From the NCBI RefSeq assembly GCF_000980875.1, contig NZ_LAYO01000108.1, forward strand, positions 56,976 through 120,975: a DNA stretch of 64,000 nucleotides, given 5' to 3'. Position 1 is the stretch's first letter. Each line of letters begins with the position of its first letter. The translations under genes were made by a program, and so were the position numbers. The notes beneath the pieces are model-generated. The model was not told the origin of the DNA and made no database searches. It was given only the letters and a program-made list of their open reading frames with translations. Below, one piece after another: positions 33,315-41,923 of this stretch. This stretch comes from Leucobacter sp. Ag1. Lineage in GTDB: Bacteria > Actinomycetota > Actinomycetes > Actinomycetales > Microbacteriaceae.

Positions 33315-34979
33315 ATGCACACCACCCGCACCCAGCGCGTCCGCCGATCCTCGGCGCGCGCCCTGACGGTCGCCGGTATCGCCGTCGCCGCCCTCGCCCT
33401 GTCCGCCTGCGCGGGCGGCGGCGGGGCGGCCGGCGCGAAGACCGGCCTCGGCGTCGATCTGAACAAGCTCGCCACCGAGACCGCGGCGGCCAAGGGCCCG
33501 ATCGACGCGATCACCTGGAACCTGCCGTACGAGCCGCTGTCGCTCGACCCGATGAAGACCTTCAACTACGCCGAGAACACGGTCGACGCGAACCTCTGCG
33601 ACAGCCTCCAGCGGCTGAACCCCGACCTCACGACCGGCCCGGGGCTCGCCGAGAAGGTCGACACCCCGAACGACACCACCGTCGTCTACACGCTGCGCGA
33701 CGGCGTGAAGTTCTGGGACGGCAGCCCGCTCACCCCGGCCGACGTGGTCTTCTCGATCGATCGCCAGAGCGGCGCCCACAACGCCGATTCCTACTACTCC
33801 GAATACTTCACGAGCGTGAAGTCGGTCGAGCAGACGGGCGCGAACCAGGTCACGGTGCACCTCTCGAAGCCCGATGCGCTCTTCGCGCAGGGCATGGCGA
33901 CCGCCGCGGGCGCGATCGTCTCGAAGGCGTACGCGACGAAGGCCGGCGAGAAGTTCGGCACGCCCCAGGGCGGGATCATGTGCACCGGCGCGTTCAAGCT
34001 CGACCGCTGGAACGCCGGCAAGGGCATCGACATCGTCAAGAACGACGCGTACTGGGACACGAAGCTGACGCCGAAGGTCGGCAAGGTCAGCTTCAGCTTC
34101 ATCGCCGACGAGACGACGGCCATCAACGCGCTCCGCTCGGGCGACGTCGACGGCCAGTTCTTCTACCTGCCGCCGACCGGCATGCAGCAGCTGACCGCCA
34201 GCAAGACGGTGCAGACCACCTACGGCAAGTCGTTCGTCTTCTTCACGCTCGCCGGGGCGTCCGATTCGGGTCCCTTCGCCGATCCGAAGGTGCGCCAGGC
34301 GCTGCTCGACTCGATCGACCGTCAGGCGATCTCCGACGTCGTGTTCCAGAAGGCCGCGATCCCCGCGCCGACCCTGGCCGGTCCCGACTACTGGGGCGAC
34401 CAGAAGTCCCTGTTCGAGCCCGCGTTCACGAAGTTCGGGACGAAGCCGGACCCCGGGGCGGCGAAGCAGCTGCTCACGGGCGTCGACACGAGCAAAGAGA
34501 TCACCATCGCGATCCAGGGCTCGTCGGCGGTGCATGAGCAGACCGCGAACCTGATCCAGGCGGCGGGTCAGGCCATCGGCCTGAAGATCAAGACCAAGGT
34601 GATCCCGGTCGAGCAGTACGGCAACCTCTACTACGACCCGAAAGCGCGCGCGGGCCTCGACGCGTTCTTCACCACCTGGTACGGCAACGTCACCGACCCC
34701 CTCGACGTCTACCAGGTCTTCACCACGGGCGGTGCCAACAACTTCGGCAACTACACCGGGGTGAACGACCTCGTCCAGCAGGCCCGATCCACCCTCGATC
34801 CCGCCGAGCGCGCGAAGACCACCGTCGAGATCCAGGCGAAGGTCACGAAGGACCTGCCCTGGACGCCGCTCACCTATCTGCCGACGATCCTCGTGCAGAA
34901 CGACAAGATCACGGGCGCGGTGCCCTCGATCGCCTACCTGTCGTACCCCTGGGCCGCCACCATCGGCAGCGCCAAGTAA
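33315..34979 (+). CDS. ABC importer family 5 substrate-binding lipoprotein (copy 1)
   Basis: A 554-residue dipeptide/oligopeptide-type binding protein with lipobox LSAC (Cys32) after a twin-Arg-poor signal. Typical landmarks are YEPLSLDPM, VVYTLRDGVKFWDGSPLTPADVVFS, KFGTPQGGIMCTGAFKL and LRSGDVDGQFFYLP. AAAGGAG precedes the ATG. It is followed 43 bases on by a paralogue, and an 82-base tract near the C-terminal third is almost identical in DNA between the two. The ligand is probably a small nitrogen compound rather than a peptide, given the adjacent amidohydrolases. Confidence 0.92.
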   Translation: MHTTRTQRVRRSSARALTVAGIAVAALALSACAGGGGAAGAKTGLGVDLNKLATETAAAKGPIDAITWNLPYEPLSLDPMKTFNYAENTVDANLCDSLQRLNPDLTTGPGLAEKVDTPNDTTVVYTLRDGVKFWDGSPLTPADVVFSIDRQSGAHNADSYYSEYFTSVKSVEQTGANQVTVHLSKPDALFAQGMATAAGAIVSKAYATKAGEKFGTPQGGIMCTGAFKLDRWNAGKGIDIVKNDAYWDTKLTPKVGKVSFSFIADETTAINALRSGDVDGQFFYLPPTGMQQLTASKTVQTTYGKSFVFFTLAGASDSGPFADPKVRQALLDSIDRQAISDVVFQKAAIPAPTLAGPDYWGDQKSLFEPAFTKFGTKPDPGAAKQLLTGVDTSKEITIAIQGSSAVHEQTANLIQAAGQAIGLKIKTKVIPVEQYGNLYYDPKARAGLDAFFTTWYGNVTDPLDVYQVFTTGGANNFGNYTGVNDLVQQARSTLDPAERAKTTVEIQAKVTKDLPWTPLTYLPTILVQNDKITGAVPSIAYLSYPWAATIGSAK

Positions 34980-35022
34980 CCGAACCTCCTCCGCACCGAA
35001 TCCACTTTCCTCAAGGAGAACC

Positions 35023-36675
35023 ATGTCCAAGCGTTCCTACGCGCTGCTCGGCGCCGCTGCTGTCGCCGCGCTCACCCTGTCGGCCTGCGCCGGCGGCGGC
35101 ACCCAGAGCGGCGGCGACGGCGGCAAGAAATCGACCGCGTTCAGCGTCGACCGCTCCAAGCTCGTCAGCACCACCGAACCCGGATCGAAGCCGGTCGACA
35201 CCCTCAAGTGGAACCTGCCGTACGAGCCCATGTCTCTCGACCCGATGCTGACGTTCAACTACGCCGAGAACACGGTCGACGCCAACCTCTGCGAGGGGCT
35301 CACCCGGCTCACCCCGGATCTCGGCTACGAGAACGCGCTCGCCGAGAAGGTCGAGAACCCGAACGACACCACCGTCGTCTACACGCTGCGCGCCGATGCG
35401 AAGTTTTGGGACGGCACCCCCGTCACCGCCGACGACGTCGTGTACTCGCTCGGGCGCCAGGTCGGTCCGACGTCGAAGACCTACTGGGGCGACTACTTCA
35501 CGAGCGTGCAGTCGGTCGACAAGACGGGTGCGAACCAGGTGACCGTGCACCTCAAGGAGCCCGACGCCCTGTTCGAGAAGGCCATGGCGAGCGCCGCCGG
35601 CGCCATCGTGTCGAAGGCCGCGGCCGAGAAGGCCGGCGAGAAGTTCGGCACGCCGCAGGGCGGGCTCATGTGCTCCGGCCCGTTCAAGCTCGCGAGCTGG
35701 GATCCGGGCAAGGCGATCCACCTCGAGAAGAACGACGCCTACTGGGACAAGAACCTGATCCCCAAGGTCTCGAAGCTCGACTTCGGCTTCATCACCGACG
35801 AGTCGACCGCGATCAACGCGCTGCGCTCGGGCGACGTCGACGGCCAGTACTTCTACCTGCCGCCGGCCGGCCTCAGCCAGATCACCGACAGCGCCGCGAA
35901 GATCACCTTCGGCAAGTCGTACATCTTCTGGAACCTGCGCGGCCTCGCCAAGACCGGGCCGTTCGCGAAGCCCGAGGTGCGCCAGGCGCTGCTGGCCGCG
36001 ATCGACCGCCAGGCGATCGCCGACGTCGTGTTCCAGGGCGCCGCGGTGCCCGCGAAGACCCTCGCCGGCCCCGCCTACTTCGGCACGGGCCCGCAGGAGA
36101 AGCTGTTCCAGGACGCGTACGCGAAGTTCGACACCAAGCCCGACATCGCGAAGGCCAAGGAGCTGCTCGCGAAGGCCGGCGACGTCTCGGGCGAGATCAC
36201 GCTCGGCGTGCAGGGCTCGTCGGCCGTGCACGAGCAGACCGCGAACCTGATCCAGGCGGCCGGTCAGGCCATCGGCCTGAAGATCAAGACCAAGGTGATC
36301 CCGGTCGAGCAGTTCGGCAACCTGTACTTCGACGAGAAGTCGCGCGTCGGCATCGACGGCTTCTTCACGACCTACTACGGCAACATGACCGACCCGCTCG
36401 ACGTCTACACCTCGTTCACGCCCGGCGGCAGCCACAACTTCTCCGACTACAACGCGGCCGGCGACGACATCATCGCGGCCCGCAAGACGGCCGACCCGGC
36501 GAAGCGCGCCGAGCACACGATCGCCGCGCAGGAGAAGATCACCCGCGACGTCCCCTGGATGCCGCTGAACGACCTGCCCGTGATCCTCGTGCAGAACGGC
36601 AAGGTCTCCGGCGCCACCGCGTCCTCGGCCTACCTCTCGTACCCCTGGGCCGCGACCATCGGCGGGGTGAAGTAG
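35023..36675 (+). CDS. ABC importer family 5 substrate-binding lipoprotein (copy 2)
   Basis: A 550-residue paralogue of the preceding gene, lipobox LSAC (Cys22), AAGGAGAACC before the ATG. The same landmarks occur (YEPMSLDPM, TLRADAKFWDGTPVTADDVV, KFGTPQGGLMCSGPFKL, LRSGDVDGQYFYLP). Two binding proteins feeding one permease pair would let one importer accept two related ligands. The permease genes start seven bases after the stop. Divergence is greatest in the N-terminal third and around residues 355-385. Confidence 0.92.
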   Translation: MSKRSYALLGAAAVAALTLSACAGGGTQSGGDGGKKSTAFSVDRSKLVSTTEPGSKPVDTLKWNLPYEPMSLDPMLTFNYAENTVDANLCEGLTRLTPDLGYENALAEKVENPNDTTVVYTLRADAKFWDGTPVTADDVVYSLGRQVGPTSKTYWGDYFTSVQSVDKTGANQVTVHLKEPDALFEKAMASAAGAIVSKAAAEKAGEKFGTPQGGLMCSGPFKLASWDPGKAIHLEKNDAYWDKNLIPKVSKLDFGFITDESTAINALRSGDVDGQYFYLPPAGLSQITDSAAKITFGKSYIFWNLRGLAKTGPFAKPEVRQALLAAIDRQAIADVVFQGAAVPAKTLAGPAYFGTGPQEKLFQDAYAKFDTKPDIAKAKELLAKAGDVSGEITLGVQGSSAVHEQTANLIQAAGQAIGLKIKTKVIPVEQFGNLYFDEKSRVGIDGFFTTYYGNMTDPLDVYTSFTPGGSHNFSDYNAAGDDIIAARKTADPAKRAEHTIAAQEKITRDVPWMPLNDLPVILVQNGKVSGATASSAYLSYPWAATIGGVK

Positions 36676-36681
36676 ACCCCG

Positions 36682-37632
36682 ATGTCCGTCCCCGCATTCC
36701 TCCTGCGACGGGCGGGGGGCCTCCTCCTCGTCCTGTTCGTCACCTCCTTCATCGTCTTCGGACTGATGTACCTCGCCCCCGGGAGCCCGCTGAGCTTCGT
36801 GCTTGGGCCCCGGGGCGGGACCCCGGAGCAGATCGCCGCGGTCACCGCGCAGTACCACCTGAACGATCCGTTCATCGTGCGCTACTTCGCCTGGCTCGGC
36901 GACCTGTTCCAGGGCAACCTCGGCGACTCGATCGTGTACCGGCAGCCGGTCGGCGATCTGATCGCAGGCCGCGTCGGCACCACCGTCGCGCTCATCGCCT
37001 TCGCCACGGTCATCATCGCGATCGTCGGCATCGGCCTCGGGCTCATCGCCTCGCTCAAGGGCGGCTGGCTCGACACCGTCATCACGACCCTGTCGACGCT
37101 CGGTCTCGCGACCCCGACCTTCGTGATCGGCGTCGCGCTGATCAGCCTCTTCGCGGTGGGAACCGGCTGGTTCCCGACGAACGGCAGCGGCGGCGGCGGC
37201 TTCGACTCGATCTGGCACCTCACGCTCCCGGCGATCGCGCTCGCGGTCGCGAGCGCCGCCTATCTCGCCCGCATCACGCGAGCGTCGGTGCTCGAGGAGG
37301 AGGGCCGCGAGCACGTGCAGACCGCCGTCGCGCGCGGCCTGCGCTCGCCGCTCATCATCCGCCGCCACGTGCTGCGCAACGCGCTGATCCCCATCACCAC
37401 GGTCATGGGGCTCACCGTCGCGACGCTCATCGCCGGCGCAGTCGTCGTCGAGAGCGTGTTCGCGCTCGACGGCCTCGGCTCGTTGCTGGTCCGCGCGATC
37501 CTGCAGCGCGACTTCGCCGTCGTGCAGGCCGTCGTCCTCGTGCTCGTGGTCGCCTTCGTCGTGATCAACGCGATCGTGGACTTCCTGTACACCCTCATCG
37601 ATCCGCGCATCCAGCTCGGGAGCAAGCAATGA
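36682..37632 (+). CDS. Dipeptide-type ABC importer permease 1 (DppB/OppB type)
   Basis: A 316-residue permease with six helices. N-terminal FLLRRAGGLLLVLFVTSFIVFGLMYLAPGSP is typical of the DppB branch, as is the YHLNDPFIVRYFAWL segment. The coupling loop is EGREHVQTAVARGLRSPLIIRRHVLRNALIP. It lies seven bases after the second binding protein and overlaps the next permease start by four bases. Works with the second permease, two ATPases and either binding protein. Confidence 0.93.
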   Translation: MSVPAFLLRRAGGLLLVLFVTSFIVFGLMYLAPGSPLSFVLGPRGGTPEQIAAVTAQYHLNDPFIVRYFAWLGDLFQGNLGDSIVYRQPVGDLIAGRVGTTVALIAFATVIIAIVGIGLGLIASLKGGWLDTVITTLSTLGLATPTFVIGVALISLFAVGTGWFPTNGSGGGGFDSIWHLTLPAIALAVASAAYLARITRASVLEEEGREHVQTAVARGLRSPLIIRRHVLRNALIPITTVMGLTVATLIAGAVVVESVFALDGLGSLLVRAILQRDFAVVQAVVLVLVVAFVVINAIVDFLYTLIDPRIQLGSKQ

Positions 37633-38522
37633 ACGCCAACGCAGCGCCTCGTACCACCCAGATCGCGCTCGCGAAGGCGCGGAACCAGGATCCCGGCGCG
37701 TTCACGCTCCTCCTGCGCAAGCTCGGCCCGCTCGGGATCGCGGCGAGCATCGTGCTCATCGTGTTCGTCCTCGCGGCCGCGCTCGCACCGTGGATCGCGC
37801 CCTACGATCCCGACTTCCCCGACCTGCTGTCGGCCCTCAGCGGCCCCAGCGCCCAGCACCTGCTCGGCGCCGACGCCCTCGGCCGCGACCTGCTGTCGCG
37901 GCTCATGTGGGGCGCGCGGATCACCCTGCTCGGCCCCGCGCTCGTGATCCTGATCGCGACCGTGGTCGGCGTGGTGCTCGCCCTGCTCGCCGCGTGGAAC
38001 CGCGGGATCGTCGACACCGTGATCTCCTGGGTCCTCGACGTGCTGTTCGCCGTTCCCGGCATCGTGTTCGGCCTGATCGCGGTCGCGATCTTCGGTCCGA
38101 ACCTGATGACTGTCGTGGTCGGCCTCTCCATCGGTTACATCCCCTACGTCGCCCGCGTGGTGCGCGGCGCGGCGCTGCGCGAGCGGAACATGCCGTACGT
38201 GCAGGCCGCCTGGCTGCAGGGCCAGTCGGGCTTCGGGATCAGCCTCCGCCAGATCCTGCCGAACGTGCAGCCCATCGTGACCGCCCAGGCGGTGTCGTCC
38301 CTCGGCTTCGCCGTCGTCGACCTCGCCGCGGTCTCGTTCCTGGGCCTCGGCGTGCAGCCGCCGACCGCCGACCTCGGCCTGATGGTGAAGAGCGGCTTCG
38401 ACTCGATGCTGCGCGGCCAGGCCGGCGAAGCGATCACCGCGGGCCTCGCGATCGTGCTCATCGTGTGGAGCATCACCGTGATCGGCGACCGCCTCACCTC
38501 GAACGCAAGGAGCATCCGATGA
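37629..38522 (+). CDS. Dipeptide-type ABC importer permease 2 (DppC/OppC type)
   Basis: A 297-residue permease. It has the DppC landmarks APWIAPYDPDFPDLL, the HLLGADALGRDLLSRLMWGAR motif and FLGLGVQPPTADLGLMVKSG, plus a coupling loop (RERNMPYVQAAWLQGQSGFGISLRQILPN). The alanine-rich N-terminus precedes the first helix near residue 33. Begins within the stop of the DppB-type gene and its own stop overlaps the next ATPase start. Confidence 0.93.
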   Translation: MNANAAPRTTQIALAKARNQDPGAFTLLLRKLGPLGIAASIVLIVFVLAAALAPWIAPYDPDFPDLLSALSGPSAQHLLGADALGRDLLSRLMWGARITLLGPALVILIATVVGVVLALLAAWNRGIVDTVISWVLDVLFAVPGIVFGLIAVAIFGPNLMTVVVGLSIGYIPYVARVVRGAALRERNMPYVQAAWLQGQSGFGISLRQILPNVQPIVTAQAVSSLGFAVVDLAAVSFLGLGVQPPTADLGLMVKSGFDSMLRGQAGEAITAGLAIVLIVWSITVIGDRLTSNARSIR

Positions 38523-39376
38523 GCCAGCCACTGCTCGAGGTCGAGGACCTCCGCGCGAGCCTCGTCACGAAGTACCGCAGGCTCGACCTGCTGAACGGCG
38601 TCAGCTTCACGCTCGACCGCGGCGAGGCGATCGGCCTGGTCGGCGAGTCGGGATCGGGCAAGTCGCTCACCACCCGCGCGATCATGCGGATGCTCGCCAA
38701 GGGCTTCCGCACCGAGGGCGACATCCGCTTCGGCGGCGAGTCGGTGCTCGGCATGAACCGGGAGCGGCTGCGCCGGTTCCGCGGCACCGACGTCGGGATC
38801 ATCTTCCAGGATCCCCGCGCCCACGTGAACCCCGTGCACACCGTCGGCGACTTCCTCACCGAGGCGCTCGTGCGCGAGCGCGGCGTGAGCCGGGAGGACG
38901 CCGAGCGCCGGGCCGTGCAGCTGCTCGACGAGGTCGGCGTGCGGCACGCGGAGCGCCGCCTGAAGCAGTACCCGCACGAGCTCTCGGGCGGCCTGCTGCA
39001 GCGCGTCATGATCGCGAGCGTGCTGCTCGCCGAGCCGCAGCTGATCCTCGCCGACGAGCCCACCACGGCGCTCGACGTCACGGCGCAGTCCGACGTGATG
39101 GCGATCATCGAGGAGCAGCGCCGCGCGCGCGGCCTCTCCCTGCTGTTCATCACGCACGACCTCGAGCTCGCGAACGCCTGCTGCGACCGCCTCGCGGTCA
39201 TGTACGCGGGCGAGATCGTCGAGCAGGGCGCGCACGTCTACGACGCGCCCACCCACCCCTACACGAAGGAGCTCATGGGTGCCCGCCCGAGCATCGACGA
39301 GCGGCTCGACCGGCTCCCGGTGCTCGAGTACAACCTGGAGATCCACGAGGAGCTGAAGGCGAGGGCGCAGGCATGA
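38519..39376 (+). CDS. Dipeptide-type ABC importer ATPase 1 (DppD/OppD type)
   Basis: A 285-residue ATPase: Walker A GESGSGKS, Q-loop IIFQDPRAHVNPVHTVGDFL, signature LSGGLLQR, Walker B LILADEPTTALD and ITHDLELA. The C-terminal HPYTKELMGARPSI is the OppD/F domain, but the four-cysteine iron-sulfur cluster region of some OppD proteins is absent. The Q-loop has PRAHVNP where PMTSLNP is usual. ATG at 38519-38521 overlaps the preceding stop. Confidence 0.92.
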   Translation: MSQPLLEVEDLRASLVTKYRRLDLLNGVSFTLDRGEAIGLVGESGSGKSLTTRAIMRMLAKGFRTEGDIRFGGESVLGMNRERLRRFRGTDVGIIFQDPRAHVNPVHTVGDFLTEALVRERGVSREDAERRAVQLLDEVGVRHAERRLKQYPHELSGGLLQRVMIASVLLAEPQLILADEPTTALDVTAQSDVMAIIEEQRRARGLSLLFITHDLELANACCDRLAVMYAGEIVEQGAHVYDAPTHPYTKELMGARPSIDERLDRLPVLEYNLEIHEELKARAQA

Positions 39377-40209
39377 GCGTCGAAGCTGCATCCGCCGAGA
39401 CGCTGATCCGCGTCTCCGATCTGCGCAAGGTGTTCCCGGCGCCCCGGGGCACGAAGGGCGAGGACGTCGTCGCGGTCGACGGGGTCTCGTTCGAGCTCCG
39501 CGCCGACGAGTGCCTCGCCATCGTCGGCGAGTCCGGCTCCGGCAAGACCACGGTCGCCCGCATGATCGTCGGCCTCGAGACCGTCACCTCGGGGACCGTC
39601 TCGGTGCTCGGACAGGACCGCACGGCCGCGCCGCGCAGCCTGAGGGATCGCCGCGCCCGCGCCCGCGAGGTGCAGTACGTGTTCCAGGACCCGTACTCCT
39701 CGCTCAACGGGAGGCAGCGGATCGGCGACGTCATCATGTCGAACCTGAAGCTGCACTCCGGATCGTCCGCGGGTCTGAGGGCGCGCGCGCAGCAGATCCT
39801 CGACTCGGTGGGGCTCCCGCAGCGCTTCTTCGACCGCTACCCGCGGGAGCTCTCGGGCGGGCAGCGGCAGCGCGTCGCCATCGCCCGCGCGCTCGCCGCC
39901 GACCCGAAGGTGATCGTGCTCGACGAGGCGGTCGCCGCCCTCGACGTGTCGATCCAGGCGCAGATCCTCAACCTGCTCTCCGACATCAAGGCCGAGCGGA
40001 AGGTGAGCTACCTGTTCATCTCACACGACCTCGCCGTGGTGAACCAGATCTCGGATCGCATGATCGTGATGGAGAACGGCCGGATCGTCGACGGCGGCGA
40101 CACCGCCGAACTGCTCGCGAACCCCACCCATCCGTACACGCGCGCGCTCCGCGCCGCGGTCCCCGGGCCCGGGTGGAAGCCCGTGCGCCGAGAGCAGCTC
40201 GCGTCGTGA
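39373..40209 (+). CDS. Dipeptide-type ABC importer ATPase 2 (DppF/OppF type)
   Basis: A 278-residue ATPase: Walker A GESGSGKT, Q-loop YVFQDPYSSLNGRQRIGDV, signature LSGGQRQR, Walker B VIVLDEAVAALDVS and ISHDLAVV, with the HPYTRALRAAVPG C-terminus. Within the Walker B box the usual DEPTSALD reads DEAVAALD; the essential Asp-Glu is kept. Co-translated with its neighbours by four-base overlaps on both sides. Completes the importer. Confidence 0.92.
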   Translation: MSVEAASAETLIRVSDLRKVFPAPRGTKGEDVVAVDGVSFELRADECLAIVGESGSGKTTVARMIVGLETVTSGTVSVLGQDRTAAPRSLRDRRARAREVQYVFQDPYSSLNGRQRIGDVIMSNLKLHSGSSAGLRARAQQILDSVGLPQRFFDRYPRELSGGQRQRVAIARALAADPKVIVLDEAVAALDVSIQAQILNLLSDIKAERKVSYLFISHDLAVVNQISDRMIVMENGRIVDGGDTAELLANPTHPYTRALRAAVPGPGWKPVRREQLAS

Positions 40210-41744
40210 CCGCGGCCCGCACCACCGCGGTCCGCGCGGCGTTCGTCATCGCCTTCGACGAGCGCCGCGCGGGCGGCCCCGGGTTCGTCGGGCTGCGCGA
40301 CGCCGTGGTGCACGTGCGCGGCGACCGGATCACGGCCGTCGCGCACGGCGCCGACGGTGCCGCGCTCGAGGCGTTGGCCGACGAGACGATCGATCTCGGC
40401 GAGAGTCTGCTCATGCCGGGCCTCATCGATCTCGAGGGACTCGTCGACATCGATCACCTGCTGCTCGACTCGTGGTGGAGCCCCGGGCACGAGGCGCGCC
40501 TCGAGTGGTCGGAGGCCTACGCGCGGGCGCCCCGCGAAGTGCTCGACCCCGAGGAGCGCAGCACGCTCCGCCGCTACGGGCTCGCGCAGCTCCTGCTGCA
40601 CGGGATCACCGCGGCGATGCCGATCTCGACCGAGATCCACGGTGCCTGGGCCGAGACCCACGACGACCTGCTCGACACCGCCCGCACGGCGAGCGAGCTC
40701 GGGATCCGCACCTTCCTCGGCCCGTCGTACCGCTCGGGCGTGCACGTCACGCGCGCCGACGGCTCCGCCGGGATCCACTGGGACGAGGCGAAGGGCGAGG
40801 CCGCCTTCGCGGGTGCCGTGCGGTTCCTCGACACGGTCGACGCGCTCGACGATCCGCTCGTCACGGGCGTGCTCGTGCCCTGCCGCATCGAGACGGTGAG
40901 CGACGCGATCCTCGCCGAGACGGGTCGCGTCTCGGCCGAGCGCGGCGCGCTCGTGCGGGCGCACGCCACCCAGGGGCTCGACTCCGAGATCGGCGTGCTC
41001 GAGCGCGAGCGCGGCACCTCGCCGCTCGACCTGCTCGATCGCAGCGGGCTCCTGAACGAGCGGCTGATCCTCGCGCACGGCGTCTACCTCGATGTGCACC
41101 CCGACGTGCACGGCGAGGATCGCGGCGACCTCGCACGGTTGGCCGAGGCCGGCGTCTCGATCGCGCACTGCCCGCTCACCAACGCGCGCTACGCGTTCTG
41201 GCTCGAACGGCTGTCGCAGTACCTCGACGCCGGGGTGAACATCGGGCTCGGCACCGACTCGTTCCCGCCCGACCTCGTGCGCGCGATCGACGCGGGCGTG
41301 CAGCTCGCGAAGTCGCAGCACGACGACCTCGGGCGCGGCATGCTGGCCGAGTACGTGGAGGCGGCGACGCTCGGCGGCGCCCGCGCGCTGCATCGCCCCG
41401 ATCTGGGCCGCATCGAGCCCGGGGCGGCGGCCGACCTCGTGGCGTTCTCGCTCGCGGATCCGCGCATGGGCGCGATCGACGATCCCGTGCGCACGCTCGT
41501 GCTCGCGGGCACCGGGCGCGACGCGTGCTTCAGCATGGTCGCGGGACGCGTGGTGATGCGCGACGGCGCGATCCCCGGCATCGACCTCGACGCGCTGCGC
41601 ACCGAGGGGCAGCGCATCTTCGAGAAGCTGCGCGCCGCCTACCCCGAGCGCGACGCGCTCGCGGGGCCCGGAGGATCGAGCGAGGCGGAGCTCTTCCCGC
41701 CGGTGTTCCCGCGGGCGCCCGCTCAGGTCGACGCCGGGGCCTGA
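40206..41744 (+). CDS. Amidohydrolase/deaminase-like protein with altered HxH motif
   Basis: A 512-residue member of the amidohydrolase superfamily closing the operon. Where family members have the first metal ligands HxH (PGxIDxHxH), this reads PGLIDLEGLVDIDH (from residue 71), so both expected His are replaced and only Asp83-His84 follow. Later motifs are kept: RAHATQG, ERLILAHGVYL, IAHCPLTNARYAF and GLGTDSFPPD. GTG start overlaps the preceding ATPase. The family resembles guanine deaminases and hydroxyatrazine hydrolases. It may bind metal differently or be a specialised subfamily. Confidence 0.85.
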   Translation: MTAARTTAVRAAFVIAFDERRAGGPGFVGLRDAVVHVRGDRITAVAHGADGAALEALADETIDLGESLLMPGLIDLEGLVDIDHLLLDSWWSPGHEARLEWSEAYARAPREVLDPEERSTLRRYGLAQLLLHGITAAMPISTEIHGAWAETHDDLLDTARTASELGIRTFLGPSYRSGVHVTRADGSAGIHWDEAKGEAAFAGAVRFLDTVDALDDPLVTGVLVPCRIETVSDAILAETGRVSAERGALVRAHATQGLDSEIGVLERERGTSPLDLLDRSGLLNERLILAHGVYLDVHPDVHGEDRGDLARLAEAGVSIAHCPLTNARYAFWLERLSQYLDAGVNIGLGTDSFPPDLVRAIDAGVQLAKSQHDDLGRGMLAEYVEAATLGGARALHRPDLGRIEPGAAADLVAFSLADPRMGAIDDPVRTLVLAGTGRDACFSMVAGRVVMRDGAIPGIDLDALRTEGQRIFEKLRAAYPERDALAGPGGSSEAELFPPVFPRAPAQVDAGA

Positions 41745-41780
41745 TCGCGAGACCCGTCGGTCTGGGGCGCCCACGTATTT

Positions 41781-41842
41781 CGGCGAGTGGCGGCACACCG
41801 CTCGAATGCGCGCGTATTCGAGCGGTGTGCCGCCACTCGCCG
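41781..41842. repeat. Inverted repeat, 27-base arms (GTCGAGYGGCGGCAMA-like family, copy 2)
   Basis: Perfect 27-base arms at 41781-41807 and 41816-41842 around the eight-base loop GCGCGCGT, between the convergent amidohydrolase and APC permease genes. The arm contains CGAGTGGCGGCACA, close to the half-sites at 12807-12870 and 49710-49773. Also a plausible bidirectional terminator. Confidence 0.75.
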
Positions 41843-41923
41843 GGGAGCTCACCATGCGGGGGAGCGGAACTCCCCGGGGACGAGGACGCCGACGGGAGCG
41901 CGGGTGCCCGCGCTCCCGTCGGC

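Noticed and set aside
35208..38522. A 1104-codon plus-strand frame over the second binding protein and permeases
   Set aside because: Its first part is Arg-rich out-of-frame reading; only the last 297 codons form the DppC-type permease.
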